Under the pieces are notes generated by a model that was given only the letters and a program-made list of their open reading frames with translations, was not told the origin of the DNA and searched no databases. 64,000 nt of DNA from Thermaurantimonas sp046295455 (lineage in GTDB: Bacteria > Bacteroidota > Bacteroidia > Flavobacteriales > Schleiferiaceae), in contig JBKBNI010000007.1 of NCBI GenBank assembly GCA_046295455.1, positions 1-64,000 of the forward strand, read 5' to 3'. Shown piece by piece: positions 16,932 through 25,570 of this stretch. Positions within the stretch are counted from its first letter, which is position 1; the number at the start of each line of letters is the position of its first letter. The position numbers and the translations under genes are program-made.

Positions 16932-19100
16932 ATGAAAATTTCAAAATCAGCGATCCTCTTTTTTACTTTCTTTTTTACTGGCCAGGTCCAAGTCGCCAGA
17001 GCCGTAGAAGGCATGTGGCTGCCTATGCTTCTTGCTCAACTCAACGAAGGCGAAATGAAAACCCTCGGCATGCGAATCAGTGCCCAGGATATCTACAGTG
17101 TCAATCAAGCTTCGCTTAAAGATGCCATCGTACAATTCGGAGGGGGGTGTACAGGTGAAATTATTTCGGCCCAAGGTCTGCTACTCACCAATCATCACTG
17201 CGGGTACGGACAGATCCAATACCACAGCTCTGTGGATCGGGATCTGCTCAAAAATGGATTTTGGGCCATGTCTCAGGCAGAGGAACTAAAAAACCCGGGA
17301 CTCACTGCCATGTTTGTCCGCTACATGGAAGATGTTACAAACGAAATACTGAAAGGGACGCTCCAAATGACAGGGGCCGATCGTCAAAAAAAATTGCAGG
17401 AAAATATTCAGGCGCTTATTCTCCGGAAGAAGGCTCAGGAGGGATTTGACTACATCGTTCGACCATTTTACCACGGAAACCAGTATGTACTTTTTGCTAC
17501 AGAAACTTACAGGGATGTACGGCTTGTAGGGGCACCCCCTTCTGCCATTGGAAAGTTTGGGGCTGACACCGACAATTGGGTATGGCCGCGCCATACAGGC
17601 GATTTTGCGCTTTTTCGCGTTTATGCCGGAGCCGACAATACGCCCAATGAAATTTCTGACCAAAACAAGCCACTGGTGCCGCGTTCTTTCTTAAAAATTT
17701 ATCTCGGTGGCGTACAGCCTGGCGATTTTACGATGGTATTCGGATTTCCGGGACGCACCAATCAATATCTCCCTTCTAACGAGGTACACAACATTGTAAA
17801 TGTATATAATCCTGTAAAAATTCAAATACGCGATACGCTGCTCGCACTGCTGGATCGCCGTATGCGCACAAGCGACGAGGTCCGCATAAAGTATGCTGCC
17901 AAATATGCCCGAATTGCAAATGCCTGGAAAAAATGGATCGGAGAGACAGAAGGTGTCAACGAAACAAAGGGAGTAGAGCGCAAAATGCGTTTTGAAAAAG
18001 AGTTTGAAAAAGCTTTGGCAGAAAATCCAGACCTGTATGCCCGGTATTCATCCACTCTCCCGGCTCTTAAAAAAGCTTACGACGATTTGGTTCCTTACCA
18101 GCTGGCGAGAGATTATTACATCGAAACAGCCATTCAAGGGGTCGAGCTGATGAACTTCGCCCGAAATTTTATAAGCCTCTTTCAACTTCCGGATACCGAG
18201 CGTACCCGTCAGGTTATGGAAAACAGAGACAAGCTACTGGCGACCATCCGGGGATTTGTAAAAGATTACGACAGGGATGCAGACGGAGAGGCTTTCGAAC
18301 TTCTGATGCACATGTATGTCAATGCAAGCCACCAACTTCCACCCGCACCCGCATTGATGCAATACCAGACCGCCCTTAATCGAGATCGGTCCAAGGTAAG
18401 ACGCAAGGTATATGACCAATCCTATTTACACACATTGATCGCACAAGCCGAAACATTTGGTGAGAGGGAGTGGGCTACTGCACTTCGCCGTCTTTATAAA
18501 GACCCGCTCTATCGCCTTTCTGCCGACATGTTTAATTATTTTCTCAATCAAATCAATAGACCCTATGACAGTCTGAACCTTATCTCCGGTGATTTACAAG
18601 CTGAATACATGAAAGCACTTATGGAGGCTTTGCCGGACCGGAGATTTTATCCCGATGCCAATGGTACACTGCGCGTGAGCTACGGCCAGGTAGAAGGGAT
18701 GATGCCTCGCGATGGGATTTGGTATTATCATCAGACCTATGCCGAAGGCGTTAAACAAAAACATAAACCCGGCGATTACGAATTTGACCTGCCGGAGCGA
18801 TTTCTGAGGTTGTATGAAACCCGAACCTTTGGGAGATATGCCGATCGTGATGGACGACTACCTGTATGCTTCATTGCAAGTAATCATACTACCGGAGGCA
18901 ATTCTGGGAGTCCGGCACTCAATGCGGATGGCTACCTCATTGGGCTAAATTTCGATCGCCTTTGGGAGGGTACAATGAGTGATATCAATTATGATATTAC
19001 CCGATGCCGAAATATCATGGTCGATGTGCGCTACATTCTTTGGGTTATTGATATCTATGCAGGTGCAGGATATCTCTTAGATGAAATGAGTATAATCTAA
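16932..19100 (+). CDS. S46 family dipeptidyl-peptidase, DPP11-like (Asp/Glu-specific)
   Basis: A 722-residue periplasmic serine exopeptidase that removes dipeptides from peptide N-termini. Signal peptide at 1-24. The chymotrypsin-like triad is visible: His in LLTNHHCGYG (about H88) and Ser in GGNSGSP (S658). Specificity is set by the residue 18 positions after the serine: here NFDRLWEGT has Arg (R676), as in Porphyromonas gingivalis DPP11 (S655/R673), where it binds acidic P1 residues; DPP7 has Gly there. Asp/Glu specificity is therefore inferred. The frame opens at a TTG (16911), but the ATG at 16932 starts a proper signal peptide. Divergent from the amidohydrolase gene. Confidence 0.94.
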   Translation: MKISKSAILFFTFFFTGQVQVARAVEGMWLPMLLAQLNEGEMKTLGMRISAQDIYSVNQASLKDAIVQFGGGCTGEIISAQGLLLTNHHCGYGQIQYHSSVDRDLLKNGFWAMSQAEELKNPGLTAMFVRYMEDVTNEILKGTLQMTGADRQKKLQENIQALILRKKAQEGFDYIVRPFYHGNQYVLFATETYRDVRLVGAPPSAIGKFGADTDNWVWPRHTGDFALFRVYAGADNTPNEISDQNKPLVPRSFLKIYLGGVQPGDFTMVFGFPGRTNQYLPSNEVHNIVNVYNPVKIQIRDTLLALLDRRMRTSDEVRIKYAAKYARIANAWKKWIGETEGVNETKGVERKMRFEKEFEKALAENPDLYARYSSTLPALKKAYDDLVPYQLARDYYIETAIQGVELMNFARNFISLFQLPDTERTRQVMENRDKLLATIRGFVKDYDRDADGEAFELLMHMYVNASHQLPPAPALMQYQTALNRDRSKVRRKVYDQSYLHTLIAQAETFGEREWATALRRLYKDPLYRLSADMFNYFLNQINRPYDSLNLISGDLQAEYMKALMEALPDRRFYPDANGTLRVSYGQVEGMMPRDGIWYYHQTYAEGVKQKHKPGDYEFDLPERFLRLYETRTFGRYADRDGRLPVCFIASNHTTGGNSGSPALNADGYLIGLNFDRLWEGTMSDINYDITRCRNIMVDVRYILWVIDIYAGAGYLLDEMSII

Positions 19101-19191
19101 GTGCAGAGAAGGTAATGTGAATCAAACCAGGATGTAAGAATCACAACATTCCCGATGTTTCACAATGCTGCTTCAATCTGAGCCTAGCGCT

Positions 19192-21564
19192 CTAAAACTC
19201 AAAGATCAAACCAATAGAAGGCAAAGCAGGACCTGTGGAACTGGTAGGGATCAGCCGGGTCAAATAGCGTGTCGGGTCATTTGGATTCACTACGGGTTGC
19301 CCGTTTTCGTCGCGTACAGCATCGAAGAGAGGTGCCCCCTGAGGCGCAAGACCTAAGGCATTCTGTATGTCAAAATAAACATTCAGATTATACCGGTTAA
19401 AAAACCATTTCTTGTCTATGCGGGCATTTAACCGGTGAAAACCTTCCACCCTCTGAGAATTGATCTGCGAAAAATCAGGGAATCCAAAAGAATTGTTCTG
19501 AAAATTGACAATAAACCCGGATTTAACCGTATCAATGGGCGTGAAGGGAGCACCGCCCAGATATTGGTACTGGAATCCAAATTCCCAGTTACGACCAAAT
19601 TTTTTCCCAAAAGTTACGGTAGCAAAAAATCGATTGTCCCAAGCCGATGGAAGATACACTCCGTTTTTATCCTGAAATTCGCTACGCACTGCAGTAATGG
19701 CAAGAATTCCAAAGAAACCCTTGTATAACTTCTGCTGGTAGCTGAGTTCGACCCCATAGGCTCGTCCCTGATTGTTGAATACTGCCGGAGCATTGCCGAT
19801 GACCCCGAAGTCGCTGCCCAGATTTGCCAGCGATATACTGTCGCGTAGCAAAAACGGGTAGTTGTAGTAGTGCTTGTAGAACCCTTCCAGGGCCACTTTA
19901 GCCGTAGTCATTGGAAACCAAGATATACCGGTGATGTAGTGATCAGCTCGGATGTAACGTGCCTCTGTGTTGACCAATTTGTTGGAATTGTCACGAAAAC
20001 CAAGAGTGGGGAAGGGAGGAAGCTGGTAGTAAATCCCCCAGTTGGCATTTAGTGCCCAGCGATCAGTGAGGTTATAGGCCAAAGAAATTCTTGGAGAAAG
20101 TTGGTTTGCCGGGTTGCCCATGTGGTCGTTGAAATTTAGCCCCTCTGCCCGTACGCCGGCGGAGTAGTCAAGTCTGCCTTTCATCAGATTGCCGGATACC
20201 TGAGCAAATAGTCCATATTTGTACCTTACCAACTCAGAGGCATAGTCCAGTACAAATCCGTTGGCAAAGCGCCGGTCGATGGTGGTGGTGGAGTATTTAA
20301 CCTGTTCGAAAAGTCCGCCGGTAGTCACTTTCAATCTGCCAAATCGAGCGACGTTTTCAACCCGGAGCTTATTTTCGATTTCTCTGCTGGTGTAGTCGAG
20401 CAGTTTTTCCAGATTTTCGTTGTTGTCCGGATATTTGAAGGATTCGTTGTTGAGCATAAAACGGCTCAGTACCACATTGGTAAAGGAATTTTTTCCAAAA
20501 TACGTGTAGCGTGCGCCAATGGAATAATTCCATTGGTTAAAGACAGGAAGATAAGACAGGATGTAGCGCTGCTCCTCAGTGCTGTTGGCATTGGGATTGA
20601 GCGGGGCATAGTCGATTGCTCCTAATCCAAGTAGTACCAGTTGGCTCTTCTCGGTGAGTTTTGTACGTGTTTTAAACTGAAAATCATTGTATGTAGGTAA
20701 GAAGGGTAATTCCAGGAGCGAAAACAAAAATTGCAGGTATGATCTTCTCGCTGAAGCTACAAAGGTGGTGTTACGGGTCAGCGGGCCATCTACGGTCAGA
20801 CCGGCTTCTGAGGCACCAACCTGGAATACATATCTCAGATTCTCCTCATTTCCCTCTTTTAGTTTAATATCCATGACAGACGAAAGGGCGTTGCTTCGCT
20901 CTACGGGGAATGCTCCCGTGTAGAAATCTACTTCGCGTATGGTCTGCACATTGATCAATCCCACCGGTCCTCCGCTGCTGCCTTGGGTGCCAAAGTGGTT
21001 GATCGAGGGGATCTCAATGCCGTCGAGATAAAAGCGATTTTCGTTGGGAGCACCGCCTCGAATGATAATATCGTTTCGGAAGTTTGGAGTGCTTGCTACT
21101 CCCGGCAGCGACTGGATGACCCGGGAAATATCTTGATTGGCTCCGGGATTTCGTTGTATTTCATTGATTCCAATGGTATTGAGCGATACAGGGCTCTCTT
21201 GCGACCGGTTAAAGTTGTTTTGAGCCGTGACAGTCACTTCACCTATCTGAGCGGTATTCTCCCGAAGTTTAAAATTGACAACCGCAGGCCGTGCTGCGCT
21301 GACCTGGACTTCAAATTCCGTTTTACTTAGATAGCCGATGTAGGATGCTTCGATGTTGTACAGACCGGGGGGTATTCCGCTGATTTCATATAAGCCATTT
21401 TCATTGGTTGTGGCTCCTTTGCTGATACCCTTGATGACCACGTTGGCGAAAGGAAGTGGCTCATTGGTGATTGCATCAGAGACCCTACCTCTGACGATTC
21501 CATTTTGACCCTTCAGAAAACCTGCTGACAAAATGATTGTTACAAGATATGTAATTTTTCTCAT
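19192..21564 (-). CDS. TonB-dependent receptor
   Basis: A 790-residue outer-membrane transporter. Signal peptide (residues 1-19), carboxypeptidase-like domain (about 20-110, GRVSDAITNEPLPFANVVIKG in part), plug with NPGANQDISRVIQSLPGV and IIIRGGAPNENRFYLDGIEI (core RGGAPNENRFYLDG), and a barrel that ends with phenylalanine (GLIFEF). The substrate is not evident; no SusD-like lipoprotein is beside it, so a siderophore-type or small-molecule substrate is more likely than a glycan. Divergent from the MarR-family gene across 76 bases, so shared control is possible. Confidence 0.9.
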   Translation of the reverse strand: MRKITYLVTIILSAGFLKGQNGIVRGRVSDAITNEPLPFANVVIKGISKGATTNENGLYEISGIPPGLYNIEASYIGYLSKTEFEVQVSAARPAVVNFKLRENTAQIGEVTVTAQNNFNRSQESPVSLNTIGINEIQRNPGANQDISRVIQSLPGVASTPNFRNDIIIRGGAPNENRFYLDGIEIPSINHFGTQGSSGGPVGLINVQTIREVDFYTGAFPVERSNALSSVMDIKLKEGNEENLRYVFQVGASEAGLTVDGPLTRNTTFVASARRSYLQFLFSLLELPFLPTYNDFQFKTRTKLTEKSQLVLLGLGAIDYAPLNPNANSTEEQRYILSYLPVFNQWNYSIGARYTYFGKNSFTNVVLSRFMLNNESFKYPDNNENLEKLLDYTSREIENKLRVENVARFGRLKVTTGGLFEQVKYSTTTIDRRFANGFVLDYASELVRYKYGLFAQVSGNLMKGRLDYSAGVRAEGLNFNDHMGNPANQLSPRISLAYNLTDRWALNANWGIYYQLPPFPTLGFRDNSNKLVNTEARYIRADHYITGISWFPMTTAKVALEGFYKHYYNYPFLLRDSISLANLGSDFGVIGNAPAVFNNQGRAYGVELSYQQKLYKGFFGILAITAVRSEFQDKNGVYLPSAWDNRFFATVTFGKKFGRNWEFGFQYQYLGGAPFTPIDTVKSGFIVNFQNNSFGFPDFSQINSQRVEGFHRLNARIDKKWFFNRYNLNVYFDIQNALGLAPQGAPLFDAVRDENGQPVVNPNDPTRYLTRLIPTSSTGPALPSIGLIFEF

Positions 21565-21593
21565 GGTTTTAAATCATACAATCTCATTTACTA

Positions 21594-21601
21594 TAAATTT
21601 G
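21594..21601 (+). promoter_or_regulatory. Candidate -7 element of the MarR/FKBP/ferritin cluster
   Basis: TAAATTTG, 39 bases before the MarR-family ATG, matches TAnnTTTG. No TTG sits 19-21 bases upstream, so the -33 half is missing or weak. The surrounding 76 bases also hold the divergent TonB receptor's promoter region. Confidence 0.4.
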
Positions 21602-21640
21602 TAATATTGTTCAAATAATTTTATTATAAAATAATAAAAT

Positions 21641-22279
21641 ATGACAAAATATGACCTGATAAAAGAGCTTTTAGAAAAGGTGGATGAGTTTTGGAATGAC
21701 TCAACCCGCGTGGATAAGCGCTTTGAAACCTTTTGCGCATATCTTTCATCAGGCGTAAAAACACAGTCGGAGCACATCAATTATTTAAACACGATGTGGA
21801 GCAAGAGTGATTCCCTAGGATATTTACTGGGTAAGATGTGCAGATATGGAAGATTTTACAACCGCGAATTATTTAAACACACAGCATTTTCTACTCCCGA
21901 AGAGTTTGGTCTGGCCGCCAGTCTGTTACATGGTAAAACCCCGAAAAAGTCTGAATTGCTGAACAGAGAAGTGATCGAACTGCCTACTGGAATGGCTATT
22001 TTAAAAAGACTTGTGGCCAAAGGAATTCTGATGGAAATACATGATTCTGACGACAAAAGAGCCCTTCGCATAGGGCTCACACCATTTGGCAGGCAGAAGG
22101 TTCTGGAAGCTTTCGAGGTTCTCGCGCCACTCAATCATGTGCTGGCCGGTTCATTAGACCAAAAGGAAATTGATATACTGGTAGATATTCTTCAAAAACT
22201 TGACCTATACCACCATGACAATCATGGATACCTACGTGAAAAACTTACAGCTGTATATGAGAAAGACCAATCGACCTGA
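21641..22279 (+). CDS. MarR-family winged-helix transcriptional regulator
   Basis: A 212-residue DNA-binding regulator. After a helical N-terminal region (1-75) comes a winged helix-turn-helix: AFSTPEEFGLAASLLHG, KSELLNREVIELPTGMAILKRLVAKGILM (recognition region; core TGMAILKRLVAKGIL), and the wing SDDKRALRIGLTPFGRQKV, where DDKR..RIGLT is the MarR wing pattern. The protein is longer at the N-terminus than typical 140-residue MarR proteins. Its end overlaps the FKBP gene by 23 bases and a ferritin gene follows. It is divergent from a TonB receptor, a likely target. Ligand unknown. Confidence 0.85.
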   Translation: MTKYDLIKELLEKVDEFWNDSTRVDKRFETFCAYLSSGVKTQSEHINYLNTMWSKSDSLGYLLGKMCRYGRFYNRELFKHTAFSTPEEFGLAASLLHGKTPKKSELLNREVIELPTGMAILKRLVAKGILMEIHDSDDKRALRIGLTPFGRQKVLEAFEVLAPLNHVLAGSLDQKEIDILVDILQKLDLYHHDNHGYLREKLTAVYEKDQST

Positions 22280-22829
22280 GGTTATACAAGACGACACCAT
22301 CGTAGAGATCTCCTATGAGCTCAGAGAAGGAGGACCCCAAGGCCCGTTGCTTGAGATTATGAGTGAAAACTGGCCGCTTAAATTCTATTTTGGGGCCGGT
22401 ACGATGCTTTCCGGTTTCGAAAACTGCCTCCGAGGCTTGAGAGAGGGGGATCGGTTTTCGTTTACCCTCCCGGCGGAAGAGGCGTACGGTCAGATCAGAT
22501 CAGATCTGATCAAAGAAATTAATCTCAGTGAACTTCCTGATTCTGAATACTTCCCAAATCGAGTTTTTGAAATCGGAGATTACGTCCACTTTCAATTTGG
22601 CACATCCGATCAGCCGCTGACAGGAGTAGTGACCGTGGTGCTGCCAAATTCGATAGTAGTGGATTTCAATCACTCCATGGCAGGCAGAGACTTGCACTTT
22701 ACAGGTCGGGTTTTGTTTATTCGCACTCCCACGGCTGACGAAGCCGTCCAAAAGAGATACATAGAGCCCAACGGTGTGCGTAGCAACAGCCGCCTGACCG
22801 ACGGCAGTGACTTATATTTATTTGATTAA
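22257..22829 (+). CDS. FKBP-type peptidyl-prolyl isomerase, SlyD-like
   Basis: A prolyl isomerase and chaperone of the SlyD type, about 190 residues, cytoplasmic. The FKBP core is split by an insert-in-flap domain: VEISYELREG, then FYFGAGTMLSGFENCLRGLREGDRFSFTLPAEEAYGQ (FKBP pocket; key GFENCLRGLREGD and EEAYG), the flap domain (about 95-140), then the closing strand DFNHSMAGRDLHFTGRV with the conserved NHxLAG-like motif. No histidine-rich metal tail as in E. coli SlyD. The open frame could begin at 22200 or at the ATG at 22224; the ATG at 22257 fits the domain and gives a 23-base overlap with the MarR gene, suggesting translational coupling. Confidence 0.88.
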   Translation: MRKTNRPEVIQDDTIVEISYELREGGPQGPLLEIMSENWPLKFYFGAGTMLSGFENCLRGLREGDRFSFTLPAEEAYGQIRSDLIKEINLSELPDSEYFPNRVFEIGDYVHFQFGTSDQPLTGVVTVVLPNSIVVDFNHSMAGRDLHFTGRVLFIRTPTADEAVQKRYIEPNGVRSNSRLTDGSDLYLFD

Positions 22830-22849
22830 ACCATAAAAACCTAAAAGAC

Positions 22850-23344
22850 ATGTTAGCTAAAAATCTCCAAAATCTATTTAATGCACAAATAGAAATAGAA
22901 AATACTGCCTCCTCCGAATACCTACACTTAGCTATCTGGTGTGCTTCCAATGGCTTCGACGGATCGGCTAAGTTCTTTTTTAAGCAAAGTGAGGAAGAGC
23001 GAGGCCATATGCTCAAACTGATACACTATGCCCTTGAGCGTGAATGCACAGTCAGAGCAGGAGGCCCTGCTCCATCGAATTTGAAAATCGAAACCATTTT
23101 TGATATACTGCAGGCTTTTTATGACAATGAGAAAAAGGTGACAGCTTCTGTCCATAAACTGGTGGATGCGGCCACGGAGGAGAGAGACTACAATGCAGTT
23201 CAGTTTCTGCAGTGGTATGTTCAGGAGCAACACGAAGAGGAAACACTTGCCAGAACTCTCATCGAAAGGGCACGATTAATTGGAAATGAGGGCTCGTACA
23301 GATATTTTATCGACAAAATGCTCGAAGATTCAGCCGGTAAATAG
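22850..23344 (+). CDS. ftnA: Ferritin (FtnA-type)
   Basis: A 164-residue cytoplasmic iron-storage ferritin without haem. All ferroxidase residues match E. coli FtnA numbering: E17, E50 and H53 (SEEERGH), E94, Q127 and E130 (EQHEEE). It would oxidise Fe(II) and store the mineral in a 24-subunit shell. It starts 20 bases after the FKBP gene and so probably belongs to the same transcript as the MarR-family regulator; iron- or stress-linked control through that regulator is an inference. Converges on the DUF5686 gene after 22 bases. Confidence 0.95.
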   Translation: MLAKNLQNLFNAQIEIENTASSEYLHLAIWCASNGFDGSAKFFFKQSEEERGHMLKLIHYALERECTVRAGGPAPSNLKIETIFDILQAFYDNEKKVTASVHKLVDAATEERDYNAVQFLQWYVQEQHEEETLARTLIERARLIGNEGSYRYFIDKMLEDSAGK

Positions 23345-23366
23345 CCTTTGCATGGTGTGGTCATGA

Positions 23367-25559
23367 TCAGATTCTCTTATATTTCTGATAAAGCCCTACA
23401 TTAAAATTAAAGCCGATGAGCAGAGAGAGTCGTCCGGTCTGCCAGGTATCCACGCCGTAGGCGACCCTCATTTTGAATACCTTAAAAATATTCTCGAAAC
23501 CGAGGAAAGGTTCGATAAAAATTTTATCCGATTCCGTGGAGAGAATGTTGAGACCGGCCACCGTATGAATATTGAGGCGGCTAAAACCTTTGAAACTGTT
23601 GAAGAGAGAGCCACCAAACTTGTGGATAAAGTGAAATTCGATGAAGTGATCATCCGTGCTGAAATCGTAGTACCTCAACGTATGGAACTGACGGATATCG
23701 CTCCATCGATCGGAAGTCGGCTGGAGAAAAAGTGTTTGGATCCCATTAAAATGTTTAAAATCAATAAACTGAATGGCATATTTATTAAAAAACCATCCAT
23801 ATTGGACATCCAAGGTGCTGACTCCGAAGCGTGAAATTCTCCTTTTCAGCTGAAGACCAAGAGTGATTTGGTCAAATCGTATATCTGATCCCAGGAGGTT
23901 TAGACCTTTTCTGTAGTTTACAAAATACATAGGTCTTTCGGATGTGAGTGGTTTGCACCGAGTTTTATTTTTCAGGTATCTTCTTCCCGGCTGCCAGCTC
24001 AGGTCCATGTCTATGGTCAAACCTCTGTGAGGATCAAAACCGCTTGCCGAAATTACAGGAGGCTTGTCGGGATTGTTGGGCAGGTACTCACCCTCCTTCC
24101 AAAGAGGGCTTCGCGTCAATGCGTTGCTCAATGGATCGCGCAAGGAATATTCGGACAGAATTCGGATATCGAATGAATGGACCGAGATGCTGAATACACC
24201 TTTCAAAAAGGCTTTTTGATAGTAGCTTGCATAATTTTTATTCACAAAAAGGGAGTAAAACGAGTTGATAACAGGTAGGACAGGCTCATTTTCATTGATT
24301 TGGAATATGGAATTTCCCATCGTGATTTCACCTTTTCCGTTGTAGGGATGCAGAAAATTCCAGGTGATAAACTGCTGCCATCTCAGATTTTCCATCTTTT
24401 GAGAGGGTCGGACCTCCACACCGTAAGTAAACTTGCTTGGATCCGTTTTGATAATCCGGGCTTGAAGCCTGACATAAAAAGCTTCAACCGGATTAAAACC
24501 AAATCCTTTCCAAAACGGGGGTATAATCAGCAAGCTTCTGCCCCGGTACATCGGGATTTTTATTCCGGTGATTCCAAAGGTTTTTATTGGATGACGGACT
24601 GAATATTGTAGTAGAGAATCCTGTAGTTTTCCTGATAGTTTTTTTTCGTAATACAGGAGGTCATCCTGTCTTAATCTGATCTGTTCGGCAGAGAGATTAT
24701 CCTCTGAGAAATCTGCTGAATCCTGAATTTCAATGGCAATAAATCTGTCTTTAAATATATAAGGCAGATGATCTACAGGCTCAATCCGAAAATCAATTAC
24801 ATGGCGTCCCGTGTAGTTCTGCACACTGTAATAAAAAGTATAGATGAAATGGACGGGTATGTAATTGTTGTTTTTTTGTTGAAATTGCACAGTGATGGTA
24901 AGGCTGTCAGCAAGATTGAGTTTGTTTTTGCTTTCAATTCGAATGTCCAGATGAGCAATTTGTTTGTTGCTCGAATCAATAACTACTGAACCGTTGAAAA
25001 AACTTCCGTAGATGTTTCGAGGAGAGATTTCAAATTTGTAAAATATTTCGCCTGAGCTTATGTGCTTTCCTGCGAAAAAATATTCATAATCCCGGTAGTT
25101 ACTCCACTGAAATGGCGAAAAGTAAAAGTTCGCTTCGACAAAAGGGATTTGAAAAAAACTTTTGTAGGGATTGATGATGTAATTTGTGGCAGAGATAAGG
25201 GGGTAATTCTGTACTTTACCAAACTCAGAACTTTTGTAGATGTATTCCTGGCTCTTTTTTTGTCTTACTGACAGATACCCTTCAATCAACCTGCAATATA
25301 CCAGACCTGTGTCCGAGATATTAGGCAGAAGAACACCACCTAAAAACGGGATTTTTTCGGGATAATTATCGATGAAAATTTCCGATGACTTAAAAAAAAG
25401 TGCATCGAAATCAGACACTTTCGCAGCCAATTGGTCTGCCTTGTTGAGCATCTCAAATAATACATCATGGGCATTCCGGGAATCTGAATTTACAAATTCC
25501 TGAGCACAAAGACTTAGGTGCACAAAACAGCAAAAAACAAACGTTAGAAACCAATGCAC
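23367..25559 (-). CDS. DUF5686 family outer-membrane protein
   Basis: A 730-residue exported protein with a signal peptide ending about residue 20 (HLSLCAQ), a periplasmic N-terminal half, and a C-terminal beta-barrel. It matches DUF5686 by SFFQIPFVEANFYFSPFQW, SGEIFYKFEISPRN and GFNPVEAFYVRLQARI. Many relatives start with a carboxypeptidase-like domain; this one lacks it. The start is GTG, 11 bases after the M1 aminopeptidase stop, so the two are co-transcribed. Function unknown. The sequence is more AT-rich than its neighbours. Confidence 0.82.
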   Translation of the reverse strand: MHWFLTFVFCCFVHLSLCAQEFVNSDSRNAHDVLFEMLNKADQLAAKVSDFDALFFKSSEIFIDNYPEKIPFLGGVLLPNISDTGLVYCRLIEGYLSVRQKKSQEYIYKSSEFGKVQNYPLISATNYIINPYKSFFQIPFVEANFYFSPFQWSNYRDYEYFFAGKHISSGEIFYKFEISPRNIYGSFFNGSVVIDSSNKQIAHLDIRIESKNKLNLADSLTITVQFQQKNNNYIPVHFIYTFYYSVQNYTGRHVIDFRIEPVDHLPYIFKDRFIAIEIQDSADFSEDNLSAEQIRLRQDDLLYYEKKLSGKLQDSLLQYSVRHPIKTFGITGIKIPMYRGRSLLIIPPFWKGFGFNPVEAFYVRLQARIIKTDPSKFTYGVEVRPSQKMENLRWQQFITWNFLHPYNGKGEITMGNSIFQINENEPVLPVINSFYSLFVNKNYASYYQKAFLKGVFSISVHSFDIRILSEYSLRDPLSNALTRSPLWKEGEYLPNNPDKPPVISASGFDPHRGLTIDMDLSWQPGRRYLKNKTRCKPLTSERPMYFVNYRKGLNLLGSDIRFDQITLGLQLKRRISRFGVSTLDVQYGWFFNKYAIQFIDFKHFNGIQTLFLQPTSDRWSDIRQFHTLRYYDFSTDDHFIEFHFIHKFGGSLFNSFKGFSRLNIHTVAGLNILSTESDKIFIEPFLGFENIFKVFKMRVAYGVDTWQTGRLSLLIGFNFNVGLYQKYKRI

Positions 25560-25570
25560 GCGGATATAAA

